Of a stretch of 64,000 bases of DNA, positions 1-9,358 are shown piece after piece. Below the pieces are notes generated by a model. That model did no database searches, was not told where the DNA came from, and worked only from the letters and a program-made list of their open reading frames with translations. The position numbers were made by a program, and so were the translations under genes. The stretch is from Asaia bogorensis (lineage in GTDB: Bacteria; Pseudomonadota; Alphaproteobacteria; Acetobacterales; Acetobacteraceae). The stretch lies in the NCBI RefSeq assembly GCF_900465345.1, contig NZ_UEGO01000031.1, forward strand, positions 238,205 to 302,204, written 5' to 3'. The first letter of the stretch is position 1, and the number at the start of each line of letters is the position of its first letter.

Positions 1-460
1 AAATACGTCCTGCAAGATAGGCGCCGCTATCACTGGCAATCACGACCACCACAACAAAAAGGACGAGTACAGCGCCTTGCGAAGGCTCTCTCAGCCAGAA
101 GAGGGAGAGCCCCCCCAATGCTGCCACGGCTACGCAGGCCCATTGGGCAGCGCCGAAAACACCTGCCGCGAACACCAGGGCAAAGGCGACACGCCACTCG
201 CCCCTCATCGCCGCAAGCAGCGCTACCAACGGCCAGGCGAGAAGCAGCCAGCCACGCCAGTGCAAGGCGCCACGTCCCCATCGCAGCCCTGCCATTGCCA
301 TGGCCTCATAGACAAGCCCGAGACTGACAAGCAGAATCATGGCCCGATAAGCCAGTCCGCCCATCAGGATACAGAACACCGCCACGGGAACGATAATAGC
401 TGCTGAGATGAGGCGCAGGCGCAGATCAGACCAGCGCTGGGCGGCACTTTGCTGACTCAC
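1..460 (-). CDS. cdsA: Phosphatidate cytidylyltransferase, N-terminal part (runs off the window)
   Basis: Makes CDP-diacylglycerol from phosphatidic acid and CTP in the inner membrane, the entry to phospholipid synthesis. Only the first ~153 residues are in the window; the gene continues past base 1. The start is a GTG at 458-460 whose last bases overlap the uppS stop (GTGA overlap), which supports translational coupling. The visible part is very hydrophobic, with about five membrane segments. It ends in ASDSGAYLAGRIF, close to the conserved SDSGAYFAGR region of CdsA proteins. The order frr-uppS-cdsA is the usual one in proteobacteria. The family call rests on that motif and the context, since the C-terminal signature is not visible. 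Confidence 0.88.
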   Translation of the reverse strand, partial: MSQQSAAQRWSDLRLRLISAAIIVPVAVFCILMGGLAYRAMILLVSLGLVYEAMAMAGLRWGRGALHWRGWLLLAWPLVALLAAMRGEWRVAFALVFAAGVFGAAQWACVAVAALGGLSLFWLREPSQGAVLVLFVVVVVIASDSGAYLAGRI

Positions 461-1233
461 AGAGCGCCATCCGGTGCGAGGCGTTTGCCGAAGCGGCGCT
501 CGCGTCGAGAAAAATCACTCATGAGATCTGCAAAATGATCCTCGTTGAAATCCGGCCACATCACATCCAGAAAAGCCAGTTCAGCATAAGCCGACTCCCA
601 GAGCAGAAAATTGGACAGCCGCCTCTCGCCACTGGTTCGCACAATCAGGTCTGGATCGGGAAAAGGAGAAGTCTGAAGAAAATCGCCGAAAGCTGCCTCG
701 CCCAGACCATCCAGGTCAATTTCGCCACGCGAGGCGGCAAGGGCCATTTTCTTCGCCGCGCTCAGCATATCGTGACGTGCGCCATACGACAGGGCGAGGA
801 TCATGGTCAGACGGGTGTTTCTCGCCGTGAGCGTACGTGCACGATCAATTTCGGCCCGCAACCCGGCGTCGAAACGGGTCAGATCACCGATGAAATCGAG
901 CCTGACATTCTGCTCGTGCAGTTCGGCAACCTTGTGCCGAAGATAAAAACGCAGAAGCGATGTCAGGTCCGAAACCTCCTCGCTGGTGCGGTTCCAGTTT
1001 TCCGACGAAAAGGCATAGAGCGTCAGATAACGCACGCCCGCAGTGATGGCCGCCCTGACACAGCGCCTGACGGCCTCGGCACCTGCGCGATGCCCGGCCA
1101 TGACCGGCTTGCCCCGCGCACGCGCCCAGCGCCCGTTGCCGTCCATGATGACGGCCACATGGCGAGGCATTGTCGCAAGGTCCAGCCCGGTGGCCGGAGC
1201 AGTATGAGCGCGTGAGGAGGACACTGCCTTCAA
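457..1233 (-). CDS. uppS: Isoprenyl (undecaprenyl) diphosphate synthase
   Basis: Adds isopentenyl units to farnesyl diphosphate to make the C55 carrier used for peptidoglycan and other wall polymers; cytosolic, acting at the membrane. About 258 residues, the normal family size. The catalytic HVAVIMDGNGRWA motif lies at about residues 25-37, and RTSGERRLSNFLLWE near residues 199-213 matches the conserved substrate-binding region. The longest reading begins with TTG directly after the frr stop; a GTG at 1224 is another option. Frr stop and this start are adjacent, so the genes are probably cotranscribed. Function is secure; only the start is uncertain. Confidence 0.95.
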   Translation of the reverse strand: MKAVSSSRAHTAPATGLDLATMPRHVAVIMDGNGRWARARGKPVMAGHRAGAEAVRRCVRAAITAGVRYLTLYAFSSENWNRTSEEVSDLTSLLRFYLRHKVAELHEQNVRLDFIGDLTRFDAGLRAEIDRARTLTARNTRLTMILALSYGARHDMLSAAKKMALAASRGEIDLDGLGEAAFGDFLQTSPFPDPDLIVRTSGERRLSNFLLWESAYAELAFLDVMWPDFNEDHFADLMSDFSRRERRFGKRLAPDGAL

Positions 1234-1800
1234 TCAGACCTGCTTGATCTCGCGCTCCTTGTCCGCCAGCATGTCATCAACCTTCTTGATGTACTGGTCA
1301 GTGAGTTTCTGAACACCGTCAGACCAGACCTTCATGTCATCCTGGCTGATCTCGCTCTTCTTCTCGTGGGTCTTGATCTGATCCATCCCGTCACGACGCA
1401 CATTACGCACGGCAATCTTGCCATTTTCAGCATAGCGCCCTGCGGCGCGGGCCAGTTCGGTACGGCGTTCTTCCGTAAGCTGGGGAATTGGCACGCGCAC
1501 TGTCTGGCCGTCTGCTGCCGGGTTGAGCCCCAGACCAGCATCGCGGATAGCACGCTCGACGGCACCAACCAGGCCACGATCCCAGACCGAAACCGTCAAC
1601 ATGCGCGCTTCGGGAACGGCAATCGAGCCCACCTGCGAAAGGGGCACTTCGCTGCCATAAGCTTCCACACGGACCGGTTCGAGCAGGTTCGGGCTGGCAC
1701 GACCCGAGCGCAGGCCCGAAAGATCACGGCGCAGGCTTTCCAGGGCGCCATCCATGCGGCGCGTCAGATCGTCAAGCAGATCGTTCAGTTCGGCAGGCAT
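1234..1800 (-). CDS. frr: Ribosome recycling factor
   Basis: Splits the post-termination ribosome together with EF-G. The product is 188 residues, matching the ~185 of the family, and is a charged, helix-rich protein carrying the [14 protein letters not shown] and [13 protein letters not shown] regions typical of the three-helix domain. The ATG at 1800 is chosen because AGGAGA lies about six bases upstream; an upstream in-frame TTG would place its codons inside that ribosome binding site. It lies between pyrH and uppS on the same strand, the standard gene order. Some 135 bases without a gene separate it from pyrH. Confidence 0.96.
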   Translation of the reverse strand: MPAELNDLLDDLTRRMDGALESLRRDLSGLRSGRASPNLLEPVRVEAYGSEVPLSQVGSIAVPEARMLTVSVWDRGLVGAVERAIRDAGLGLNPAADGQTVRVPIPQLTEERRTELARAAGRYAENGKIAVRNVRRDGMDQIKTHEKKSEISQDDMKVWSDGVQKLTDQYIKKVDDMLADKEREIKQV

Positions 1801-1935
1801 TGGTCTCTCCTTCAATACGGTTCAGGCACCCGGACGGGGCAAGCGCCCTGGCGTGGTGACGGGGCATTGGCGTGTCATCTCAGGGGCGCTGTGTTCCACG
1901 GGCGTCGATACAGCCCGCCCGGTGAATGGCCTGGA

Positions 1936-2664
1936 TCAGGCCGTTTCGATAATACGGGTAAAGCGTCCCTCACCGCGCATGACACTCGCAAACGCGCCAG
2001 GGGCATGGATATTGAATACGATGATCGGGAGCCGGTTTTCACGGGCCAGCGAGATGGCGGTTGCGTCCATGACATTCAGGTCACGCGACAGCACATCCAT
2101 ATAGGACAATTCGTCGTAACGCTCCGCATCCGGCTCGCGACGCGGATCGGCCGAATAAACACCGTCGACCTGCGTTCCCTTGAGCAGAACGTCACATTCC
2201 ATCTCATTGGCACGCAGCGCGGCGGCCGTATCCGTGGTGAAGAACGGATTGCCCGTCCCGGCGGCGAAAATCACCACCCGTCCCTTCTCCATGTGGCGAA
2301 CAGCACGACGACGGATATAGGGTTCGGCGATGGATGACATCTGAATGGCGGACATGACGCGGGTGGCAACACCGGCGCGCTCCAGGGCGTTCTGCATCAT
2401 CAACGCATTGATGACGGTTGCCAGCATGCCGGCATAATCGCCCTGTGCGCGATCCATGCCTTTGGCTGCTGCGGCAACACCACGGAAGATATTTCCGCCG
2501 CCAATCACCAGACAGACCTGAATGCCGCTGCGCGAGACAGAGGCCACATCATTGGCAATCGCCTCGACCATCTGCGGCTCGATACCGAAAGAGCCCTTTC
2601 CCATCAGGGCCTCGCCCGAAACCTTGAGAAGAACGCGCTTGTAGCCTGCAGAAGTTTCGGTCAT
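1936..2664 (-). CDS. pyrH: UMP kinase
   Basis: Phosphorylates UMP to UDP in pyrimidine nucleotide synthesis; a hexameric cytosolic enzyme of the amino-acid-kinase fold. The protein is 242 residues. Family hallmarks are KVSGEALMG near the N-terminus, the IGGGNIFRG phosphate-binding segment, and [16 protein letters not shown] in the second half. ATG at 2664 is preferred over an upstream in-frame GTG because GAGGA lies just ahead of it. In most proteobacteria pyrH follows rpsB-tsf; here it follows era instead. A GC-rich inverted repeat (7-bp arms, about 2707-2730) separates it from era. Confidence 0.96.
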   Translation of the reverse strand: MTETSAGYKRVLLKVSGEALMGKGSFGIEPQMVEAIANDVASVSRSGIQVCLVIGGGNIFRGVAAAAKGMDRAQGDYAGMLATVINALMMQNALERAGVATRVMSAIQMSSIAEPYIRRRAVRHMEKGRVVIFAAGTGNPFFTTDTAAALRANEMECDVLLKGTQVDGVYSADPRREPDAERYDELSYMDVLSRDLNVMDATAISLARENRLPIIVFNIHAPGAFASVMRGEGRFTRIIETA

Positions 2665-2750
2665 CGCATCCTCTTTCACAGCAGCCTTAACAGGGCCGAA
2701 TACAGCCCGCGCCTCTCTTATAGGGCGCGGCCTGTCCTCACAAGAACTTC

Positions 2751-3641
2751 TCAGGCGTCATCAAGCCCGATGGCACGCAGTCTGGCCTTTTCCTCGTCCC
2801 AACCCGCGCGCTCACGCACGTTCAGGAAAAGATGGCAGGGCCGTTCGAGCAACCGCCCCAGATCCAAACGCGCCCGCTCGCCGATACTGCGAATCTTGCG
2901 TCCCCCCTCACCAATCAGAATGGCCTTGTGCCCGGGACGGGAGACATAAATCGTGGCATCGATGCGCACCGACCCATCAGGGCGCTCCTTGAAGCTCTCC
3001 GTCTCGACGGTGGCCTGGTAGGGGATTTCCTCATGGGTCTGCATGAAAATCTGCTCGCGTACCAGTTCGGCGGCCAGCAGACGATCAGGCAGATCGGTCA
3101 GATCGTCCTCCGGATAGAGGTAAGGCCCTTCCGGCAGTTCGGCTGCGAGATAATCCAGCAGATCGTCCACCCCATCACCCGAACGGGCGCTGAGCATGAA
3201 TACATGCTCGACCGACAATTGATCGGTGATGGCTTTGGTCAGGGGCAGAAGCTGCTGCGTGGTCACGAGGTCGGTCTTGTTGAGCACAAGCCATACACGG
3301 CGCTTCTGCTTCGCCAGGGTATCGATGACCGCCTGGGCCTCTTCGCGTATGCCAGCCTTGGCATCGATCAACAGAAGCGAGATATCGGCGTCCTGTGACC
3401 CGGTCCACGCTGCTGCCACCATAGCCCGGTCGAGCTTGCGCTTAGGCTTGAAGATGCCCGGCGTATCAACCAGCAGAATCTGCGAAGTCTGACGCATCAG
3501 GATCCCGAGCACGCGAAAGCGCGTCGTCTGGGCCTTGGGGCTGACGATCGAGAGCTTGGTCCCGGTCATACGGTTGATCAGGGTGGATTTACCGGCATTC
3601 GGCGCCCCGACCAGGGCGACGAAACCACAACGTGTTGTCAT
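2751..3641 (-). CDS. era: GTPase Era
   Basis: Binds 16S rRNA and helps 30S subunit maturation, linking ribosome assembly to growth; membrane-associated GTPase. The 296 residues contain G1 GAPNAGKS (12-19), G3 DTPG (59-62) and G4 NKTD (121-124). A C-terminal KH domain carries [18 protein letters not shown]. The ATG overlaps the rnc stop by four bases, so the two genes are probably translationally coupled, as in many bacteria where rnc-era form an operon with lepB. Nothing unusual in length or motifs. Confidence 0.97.
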   Translation of the reverse strand: MTTRCGFVALVGAPNAGKSTLINRMTGTKLSIVSPKAQTTRFRVLGILMRQTSQILLVDTPGIFKPKRKLDRAMVAAAWTGSQDADISLLLIDAKAGIREEAQAVIDTLAKQKRRVWLVLNKTDLVTTQQLLPLTKAITDQLSVEHVFMLSARSGDGVDDLLDYLAAELPEGPYLYPEDDLTDLPDRLLAAELVREQIFMQTHEEIPYQATVETESFKERPDGSVRIDATIYVSRPGHKAILIGEGGRKIRSIGERARLDLGRLLERPCHLFLNVRERAGWDEEKARLRAIGLDDA

Positions 3642-4387
3642 TTTCTATCCTTCGTGCCTTTACGGCCACGGTTCAATCGCCGAAGCAAGGCAGTGGCTGC
3701 CTCACTCTCGGCCTGGCGTTTGCTACCCGCAACGCCCTCTCCTTTCTCCCCCATAGCAGAAACCGCGATGGTAAAGCGCGGCGCATGTGAGGGACCTTCC
3801 ATGGAAAGCGTTTCGTAATCCGGCAGGGGGTATCCCCGGGCGAGAACGAATTCCTGCAGGGTCGTCTTGGGGTCCTTGGGCGGCGTGATCTGCGAGGTCA
3901 ACAGATCCTTCCACTTCTCCCGCACGAAACGTCGCGCTGGCTCCAATCCACCATCAAGATAGAGCGCACCCAACAGGGCCTCCATCGCATCGGCCTGAAC
4001 ATTGGCGAGGCTGCGTATACCGGCCTGCTCCTCATGCTCGGCGATATGCAGCGCCTCCGCCACACCAATGCTTTCCGCAATCGGGGCCAGAGCGTTGCGC
4101 GAGACCAGTGAGGCGTGGCGCGGCCCCAGCGCCCCTTCGGGCTCGTCGGGGAACTGCTCAAGCAACCATTCAGCCATCAGCAGGCCGAGCACGCGATCAC
4201 CAATGAATTCCAGCCGCTCGTTCGAAGCTGCGCTGGCAACCCTTGCAGCCTGACGTGGCGCGCGCCTTCCCTGACGGGCAGAGACGGCGGAACGGTGAGT
4301 GAGCGCCTGTCGCAGCAACCCCTGATCGGCAAACTGATGGCCAAGGGCCGCCTGCAGGGTCTCCGCTATGGCGTCATGCATCGTCAT
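3638..4387 (-). CDS. rnc: Ribonuclease III
   Basis: Cleaves double-stranded RNA, including rRNA precursors. The N-terminal endonuclease domain shows NERLEFIGDRVLGLL (about residues 56-70) with the catalytic Glu60 and Asp64, and QADAMEALLGALYLDGG supplies the second acidic cluster. The C-terminal ~80 residues form a double-stranded RNA-binding domain. The 249-residue length exceeds the ~226 of E. coli partly because of an Ala/Arg-rich insert of roughly 18 residues (about 36-54) between the HRS segment and the catalytic motif. Era starts inside its last codons and lepB ends nine bases upstream, giving a lepB-rnc-era operon. Confidence 0.96.
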   Translation of the reverse strand: MTMHDAIAETLQAALGHQFADQGLLRQALTHRSAVSARQGRRAPRQAARVASAASNERLEFIGDRVLGLLMAEWLLEQFPDEPEGALGPRHASLVSRNALAPIAESIGVAEALHIAEHEEQAGIRSLANVQADAMEALLGALYLDGGLEPARRFVREKWKDLLTSQITPPKDPKTTLQEFVLARGYPLPDYETLSMEGPSHAPRFTIAVSAMGEKGEGVAGSKRQAESEAATALLRRLNRGRKGTKDRK

Positions 4388-4396
4388 GAGCCTGCC

Positions 4397-5191
4397 TCAG
4401 TGCATGGTCGCAAAAAGATGGCTCCAGCGGATCTCGAAAGGCCATTGCCAGAACTGCCAGAGAGGATGAACGGCCTCGTAGGAGAAGAACACGAAGCGTG
4501 CCTTGCCCACCAGATTGACCATCGGCACATAGCCAAGATCCACACCATTATCGCGCTGAAAACGGCTATCTCCGCTATTGTCACGGTTATCGCCCATCGC
4601 GAAGAAGTACCCCTCGGGCACGACATATTCGCGCGTGTCGTTCTGCTCGCCCTCATCCGTCTGCTTCAGGATCTGATGCGTGACGGGTGCGGCGCCCGCA
4701 CTTCCCGGCAGGGTTTCGAGATAGCGTATGCCCGTCTGCGGATAACGGTTCTCATCCATCACGGAATAAGCACCCAGCGACTGACGTGGCACCAGCGTGC
4801 CGTTCAGATAAAGCTCGCCTGCACGCATCTGGATGTGATCACCCGGCAGACCGATGATGCGCTTGATATAATCGACCGACGTGTTTTGCGTATAGCGGAA
4901 TACCGCGACATCGCCACGATGCGGCGACGCGCCCCAGATGCGCCCGTCAAAAAGATGCGGCGAAAACGGCATGGAGAAACGCGACCAGCCATAATCGAAT
5001 TTTGTGACGATGATGTAGTCGCCCACCTGCAAGGTCGGAATCATGGAGGCGCTAGGGATATTGAACGGTTCGAGAACCACCGTCCGTATCGCCAGCAATA
5101 TGACAATCCAGATCGCGACGAAGCGCACGATCTCAAGGGGGGTATCTTCTTTTTTCCTGGAGGCACGCGCCTCCTGATTCTGGTCGGTCAT
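4397..5191 (-). CDS. lepB: Signal peptidase I
   Basis: Removes signal peptides from Sec and Tat exported proteins at the periplasmic face of the inner membrane. 264 residues: a short charged N-terminus, one hydrophobic segment at about residues 21-39, then the catalytic domain. The Ser of PSASMIPTL (Ser49) and the Lys of DYIKRIIGLPGD (Lys110) form the Ser-Lys dyad. The GYFFAMGDNRDNSGDSR box is also intact. It has one membrane span rather than the two of E. coli LepB, as is common in alphaproteobacteria. Upstream Shine-Dalgarno is weak. It lies between acpS and rnc on one strand. Confidence 0.96.
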   Translation of the reverse strand: MTDQNQEARASRKKEDTPLEIVRFVAIWIVILLAIRTVVLEPFNIPSASMIPTLQVGDYIIVTKFDYGWSRFSMPFSPHLFDGRIWGASPHRGDVAVFRYTQNTSVDYIKRIIGLPGDHIQMRAGELYLNGTLVPRQSLGAYSVMDENRYPQTGIRYLETLPGSAGAAPVTHQILKQTDEGEQNDTREYVVPEGYFFAMGDNRDNSGDSRFQRDNGVDLGYVPMVNLVGKARFVFFSYEAVHPLWQFWQWPFEIRWSHLFATMH

Positions 5192-5234
5192 ATCCGGGTC
5201 TTAGCGCAGGTGGTGGGGCATTGGCGACAGGCTA

Positions 5235-5645
5235 TCACGAAGTACAGGAAACTGACTGCACGATCACATAGGCCATTGCATAAGGAGCCTCATCGGTCAG
5301 GCTGAGCAGGATTTCCGCCCGCTCCCCCGGCAAGGCCATTGCAGCAAGGCAGGAAGCAGCCTCTCCCTTGAGGGTAAGAAAGGGTTTGCCGAGTCCGTCA
5401 TTGCCAACCTCGATATCGGTCAGGGCGATACCGTCACGAAAACCCGTACCCAGCGCCTTGACGCACGCCTCCTTGGCCGCCCATCGCTTGGCAAGGATAC
5501 CGATACGGCTATCGCCCTTGCGTGTATCGGCATAAGCGCGTTCCGCCGGGGTGAAGCTACGTTCGAGAAATCTTTCCCCTGAGCGCTCGAGAACCCGCGC
5601 AATGCGGCGCATGTCGCACAGATCCGTACCGATACCCCTGATCAT
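5235..5645 (-). CDS. acpS: Holo-[acyl-carrier-protein] synthase
   Basis: Transfers 4'-phosphopantetheine from CoA to acyl carrier protein, activating fatty acid synthesis. The 136 residues carry the two AcpS signatures: GIGTDLCDMRRI with the metal-binding Asp8, and LAKRWAAKEACVKALGTGF with the conserved Glu59. Length matches the family. The gene begins 26 bases after the rsh stop, in a junction containing a tandem duplication, and is followed by lepB. In many proteobacteria acpS pairs with pdxJ; that partner is absent here. Confidence 0.95.
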   Translation of the reverse strand: MIRGIGTDLCDMRRIARVLERSGERFLERSFTPAERAYADTRKGDSRIGILAKRWAAKEACVKALGTGFRDGIALTDIEVGNDGLGKPFLTLKGEAASCLAAMALPGERAEILLSLTDEAPYAMAYVIVQSVSCTS

Positions 5646-5647
5646 CT

Positions 5648-5680
5648 CGTCACTCAGTTTCTAGCCGTCACTCAGTTTCT
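5648..5680. repeat. Tandem 18-bp duplication at the rsh-acpS junction
   Basis: A 15-base string (CGTCACTCAGTTTCT on the plus strand) occurs at 5648-5662 and again at 5666-5680, a period of 18. The second copy holds the end of rsh including its TGA. The first copy carries a second in-frame TGA just before the acpS start. It looks like a small duplication that pushed acpS slightly downstream of its coupling position. Confidence 0.85.
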
Positions 5681-7972
5681 GGCGCGCTCGACCTGCATGA
5701 CACCCTGCGCCGAGCGCAGTGCCGCAATCATGGCAGACAGGTGCCGCACATCGCGTACTTCGAGATCGACCAGGATTTCCATGAAATCGAGTTGACGGTT
5801 CAGGATGCGCAGATTGACGACACTGCCATTATGTTTGGACGCCGTATTCGTCAGCGTGGTCAGAACACTTGATTCATTGGCGGCAATCACACTGACACGT
5901 CCGATATGGGGTGCGCCCCGCTCACCTTGCGCCAGAGCCTCGTAGTCCCAGTCGATTTCAAGGAACCGCTCAGGCGTGGACGAGAAGGCGCTCAAATTCT
6001 GGCAGGCACGCTGGTGGATGGTCACGCCCTTGCCCTGTGCGATGATGCCCACGATCGGGTCGCCCGGCAACGGATGACAGCACCCGGCGAAATGGGTCGC
6101 AATCCCGGAGCCGATACCGGTGATGATCGAACCGCTCTTGGCACCGTAGCGGGGCGCCGTACCGACACCGCCACCAAGGCGGCCGGACAGGCCCGGCACC
6201 ATACGAGGCGCGCGGTGGGTCTGGCGCAGTTCCGGATAGGCCGCATTGACCACATCACGCGGCCCGAGCTGTCCATTGCCAACTGCGACATACAGATCCT
6301 CTATGCTGGCCTGACGCAGGTCGCGCAGCAGCGATTCCAGCACTTTCTCGCTGCCATCGACACCTTCCTGACGGAAAGCCTTGGCCAGCGCCGTACGCCC
6401 GGTATCGAGATTGACCTGACGCTGTTGCAACGCAACATGTCGGCGTATGCGCGCGCGCGCCTTGCCCGTAACAACGAACCGCTCCCAGGACGCCGAGGGC
6501 GTCCCGCCACGCGCCGTCATGATCTCGACCTGATCGCCATTCTGCAATTCATGGCGCAGGGGCATCAGGCGACCATTGATCTTGGCGCCTACGCAGGCGT
6601 CACCAACCTGGCTGTGCACCGCATAGGCGAAGTCAACGGGCGTCGCGCGACGCGGCAGGGAGATCAGCTGCCCTTTGGGGGTGAAACAGAAAACTTGATC
6701 CTGATACAGTTCAAGCTTCGTATTCTCGAGAAACTCGTCAGGTGCTTCTGAATCCTCGAGGATCTCAAGAAGGTCCTGCACCCAGCGCAGCTTGTTGAGG
6801 CCCAGAGCCGCAACCTCGCTATTGGACGCCTGCGCCTCGTCACGTTCCTTATAGGCCCAGTGCGCCGCCACACCGTTTTCAGCAAAGTTGTGCATGTCCG
6901 CCGTGCGGATCTGCACTTCGATCTTCTGGTTTCGCGGCTGTCGCAGGGTCACGCCCGTATGAAGGCTTTGATAGCCATTGGCCTTGGGCGTGGAAATGTA
7001 ATCCTTGAAGCGCCCCGCAATCATCGGATAGGCGCCATGGATGGCACCCAGTGCAGCATAACAGGCGTCACGGCTGGGAACGATCACGCGAAATGCCATG
7101 ATGTCGGAAAGCTGCTCGAACGCGACATTGCGCTTTTGCATCTTGGCCCAGATCGAATAGGGCGATTTCTCCCGCCCCGTCACATCGATCTGGGGCAGAC
7201 CGACCTCTGCACAGAGCGCCTTCAGTTCATGCTTGATCTGCTCGATGATATCCGCGCCGTGACCTCGCAGGAAGTTCAGACGTGCCCGGATTGTCGCATC
7301 TGCTTCAGGCTCAAGCTGCTCGAATGAGAGGTTCTGTAACTCGGTCTTGACGCGATCCATACCGATGCGCTCCGCCAGCGGCGCGTAGATATCCATCGTT
7401 TCACGGGCAATGCGCAGGCGGCGGTCTTGCCTCTGCACATAATGCAGGGTGCGCATGTTATGCAGGCGATCGGCCAGCTTCACGATCAGCACGCGAATAT
7501 CGCGCGACATCGCCAGAACGAGCTTACGGAAATTTTCAGCCTGCTTTGTCCGGTCGGACTGCAACTCCAGGCGTGTCAGCTTGGTCACACCATCGACCAG
7601 ACTGGCCACCGTCTCACCGAAGCGATCCTTCAGGAAGGCCGGTGTGATCCCGGTATCTTCGACCGTATCGTGCAGCAGCCCGACCATGATCGAGGGCACG
7701 TCCATACGAAAACCCGCGAGGATGTTCGCTACGGCGATGGGATGAATAATATAGGGTTCACCATTGTCGCGCTTCTGCTCGCGATGCGCCTTTTCGGCAA
7801 CTTCGTAGGCTTCTTCCACACGCTTGAGGTCCGCTTGCGGATCATAAGCAGCAATACGGCGAAGAAGGCCGCTGATCGACGGCACGACAGGCGTCACACC
7901 GGCTGGTTCAGCTGCAAGGATTTCGGGCGCTGGCGTATTCTGCTCGGCGCCGGGGAGAAGGGTGTCAGACAT
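5672..7972 (-). CDS. Bifunctional (p)ppGpp synthetase/hydrolase (RelA/SpoT homologue)
   Basis: Makes and degrades the stringent-response alarmone (p)ppGpp. The 766 residues run: HD hydrolase domain with YIIHP, LLHDTVEDTG and LADRLHNMRT; synthetase domain with SPYSIWAKM, RFKDYISTPKANGYQSLHT and EVQIRT; TGS domain; and a C-terminal ACT domain. The RFKD charge pattern (rather than the EFDD of RelA) and the intact HD residues indicate both activities are present. The start is preceded by GGGAGAG. Divergent rpoZ-type operons pair the omega subunit with this enzyme, and rpoZ lies 76 bases upstream on the same strand, as in E. coli rpoZ-spoT. The protein might be named spoT, relA or rsh in databases. 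Confidence 0.95.
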   Translation of the reverse strand: MSDTLLPGAEQNTPAPEILAAEPAGVTPVVPSISGLLRRIAAYDPQADLKRVEEAYEVAEKAHREQKRDNGEPYIIHPIAVANILAGFRMDVPSIMVGLLHDTVEDTGITPAFLKDRFGETVASLVDGVTKLTRLELQSDRTKQAENFRKLVLAMSRDIRVLIVKLADRLHNMRTLHYVQRQDRRLRIARETMDIYAPLAERIGMDRVKTELQNLSFEQLEPEADATIRARLNFLRGHGADIIEQIKHELKALCAEVGLPQIDVTGREKSPYSIWAKMQKRNVAFEQLSDIMAFRVIVPSRDACYAALGAIHGAYPMIAGRFKDYISTPKANGYQSLHTGVTLRQPRNQKIEVQIRTADMHNFAENGVAAHWAYKERDEAQASNSEVAALGLNKLRWVQDLLEILEDSEAPDEFLENTKLELYQDQVFCFTPKGQLISLPRRATPVDFAYAVHSQVGDACVGAKINGRLMPLRHELQNGDQVEIMTARGGTPSASWERFVVTGKARARIRRHVALQQRQVNLDTGRTALAKAFRQEGVDGSEKVLESLLRDLRQASIEDLYVAVGNGQLGPRDVVNAAYPELRQTHRAPRMVPGLSGRLGGGVGTAPRYGAKSGSIITGIGSGIATHFAGCCHPLPGDPIVGIIAQGKGVTIHQRACQNLSAFSSTPERFLEIDWDYEALAQGERGAPHIGRVSVIAANESSVLTTLTNTASKHNGSVVNLRILNRQLDFMEILVDLEVRDVRHLSAMIAALRSAQGVMQVERARN

Positions 7973-8048
7973 GCCGGTACTCTCTCCCGCAACCTAGATC
8001 GTTGAATACGCTACCGGACCACAGAACGGCCCGGCACCGCAAGAGGAC

Positions 8049-8447
8049 TCAGCGGCGGCCGCGCCCTCCGAATTCCGCCTCGAACGACGCCTCGAGCTCG
8101 GCTGTGGACATGGTTTCAGCCATATGCGCGTGCTCTTCCTCGGAGGAGACATCCTGCAGGCCGAAGATGTTCTGATCGGTCGGGATAAGGTCCATCACCT
8201 CTTCATCTACAGGCTCAGGCTCGGGTGCACGCGCCAGGGAACGCACAATACCGTCCTTGAGCGTGCCAAGATTAACCTTGTCTTCCGCGATTTCACGCAG
8301 AGCCACGACAGGGTTCTTGTCATTGTCACGATCGAGGGTCATTTCCTCGCCACGTGACAGGCCACGAGCGCGCTGTGCAGCAAGGAGAACGAGCTCGAAG
8401 CGGTTCGGGACCTTTTCGATGCAGTCTTCAACGGTAACGCGTGCCAT
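8049..8447 (-). CDS. rpoZ: DNA-directed RNA polymerase omega subunit
   Basis: Small RNA polymerase subunit that aids beta-prime folding and forms part of the ppGpp-binding site 1 in proteobacteria. It begins [28 protein letters not shown], the omega signature. ATG at 8447 is chosen because GGAAGAG lies a few bases ahead; in-frame codons further upstream lack family similarity. At 132 residues it is about 40 longer than E. coli omega because of an acidic, low-complexity C-terminal tail after about residue 85. It precedes the (p)ppGpp enzyme gene, so subunit and alarmone enzyme are probably cotranscribed. Confidence 0.94.
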   Translation of the reverse strand: MARVTVEDCIEKVPNRFELVLLAAQRARGLSRGEEMTLDRDNDKNPVVALREIAEDKVNLGTLKDGIVRSLARAPEPEPVDEEVMDLIPTDQNIFGLQDVSSEEEHAHMAETMSTAELEASFEAEFGGRGRR

Positions 8448-8752
8448 AAAACTCTTCCCAACCAATTTCCGCAGATCGACGTGAATTGTGCAAAATAGCA
8501 CACCACGAGGCACGGAGCAATCATATGGGCATCCCTACAGCGTCGTGCTCAACAGCACGGCGTGAGCCCAGGTTAGCATCTCTCACGATCCAGCCTCATG
8601 CCATCATCGAAGACACTGAACCTGACATAGCCTGACAACGACGAAATGCTTCGGCATCTGTATTGTTCACCTGACCTTTGCTAGTCTTGCACGGTGAATT
8701 CAACTCACTGCCGCGAGAGCCTGTCTCGGCAGATGTCCCTCATGGATCAAAG

Positions 8753-9358
8753 ATGCTCGAAAAAACCGAGAAGACTGCCGTTTTTATAGATGGATCGAGC
8801 CTATATTACACTGCGAAAACCCTTGGATTCGAAGTAGATTATCGCCGCCTTCTTCGGTACCTGAAATCTGGAACCAGACTCATCCGGGCCCATTACTACG
8901 CAGCAATTCCAGAGACTGAAGAGTACTCCCCCCTGAAGCCTCTCACAGACTGGTTGGCCTATAACGGCTACATGCTCGTCACAAAGACGGCGCGCGAGTT
9001 CACCGACCAGACCGGCCGCCGCCGCCTCAAGGGCAATATGGATGTCGAGCTCGCGGTCGACCTGCTTGAACTCGCCGACAAGATCGACCATGCCGTCATC
9101 TTCAGCGGTGATGCCGACCTCCGGCGTGCCGTTGAAGCGATCCAGCGTCGGGGAGTGCGCGTGACTGCTGTATCCTCCCTGCGATCCTCTCCCCCGCTGA
9201 TCGGCGATGATCTCAGACGGCAGGTGGACCAGTTCGTCGAACTTGGAGACATTGCAGCAGAATTCACGCGACGTCAGACCGACGTCCCGCCCCGCCCCAG
9301 GCAGACCCCGGTCAGGCATCCTGCCGATATCATGACCAATAATGATATGGATGATTGA
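8753..9358 (+). CDS. NYN-domain protein (LabA/DUF88 family), likely PIN-like nuclease
   Basis: A 201-residue protein with the NYN fold of PIN-like RNases. Acidic residues expected to bind metal are visible: Asp13 in VFIDGSSLYY, Asp97 in GNMDVELAVDLLELA, and Asp120/Asp122 in FSGDADLRRAVEA. The tail after about residue 170 is basic and Pro-rich. The family acts on RNA, but its substrate in alphaproteobacteria is not settled, so RNase activity is inferred. The start used is the ATG at 8753, where similarity begins; a longer reading from 8678 adds 25 residues with no family character. It is transcribed away from rpoZ and is followed by a gene-free 343 bases. Confidence 0.88.
   Translation: MLEKTEKTAVFIDGSSLYYTAKTLGFEVDYRRLLRYLKSGTRLIRAHYYAAIPETEEYSPLKPLTDWLAYNGYMLVTKTAREFTDQTGRRRLKGNMDVELAVDLLELADKIDHAVIFSGDADLRRAVEAIQRRGVRVTAVSSLRSSPPLIGDDLRRQVDQFVELGDIAAEFTRRQTDVPPRPRQTPVRHPADIMTNNDMDD

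Noticed and set aside
4115..5305. A 396-residue plus-strand open frame across rnc and lepB
   Set aside because: Covers two conserved minus-strand genes; no similarity or Shine-Dalgarno.
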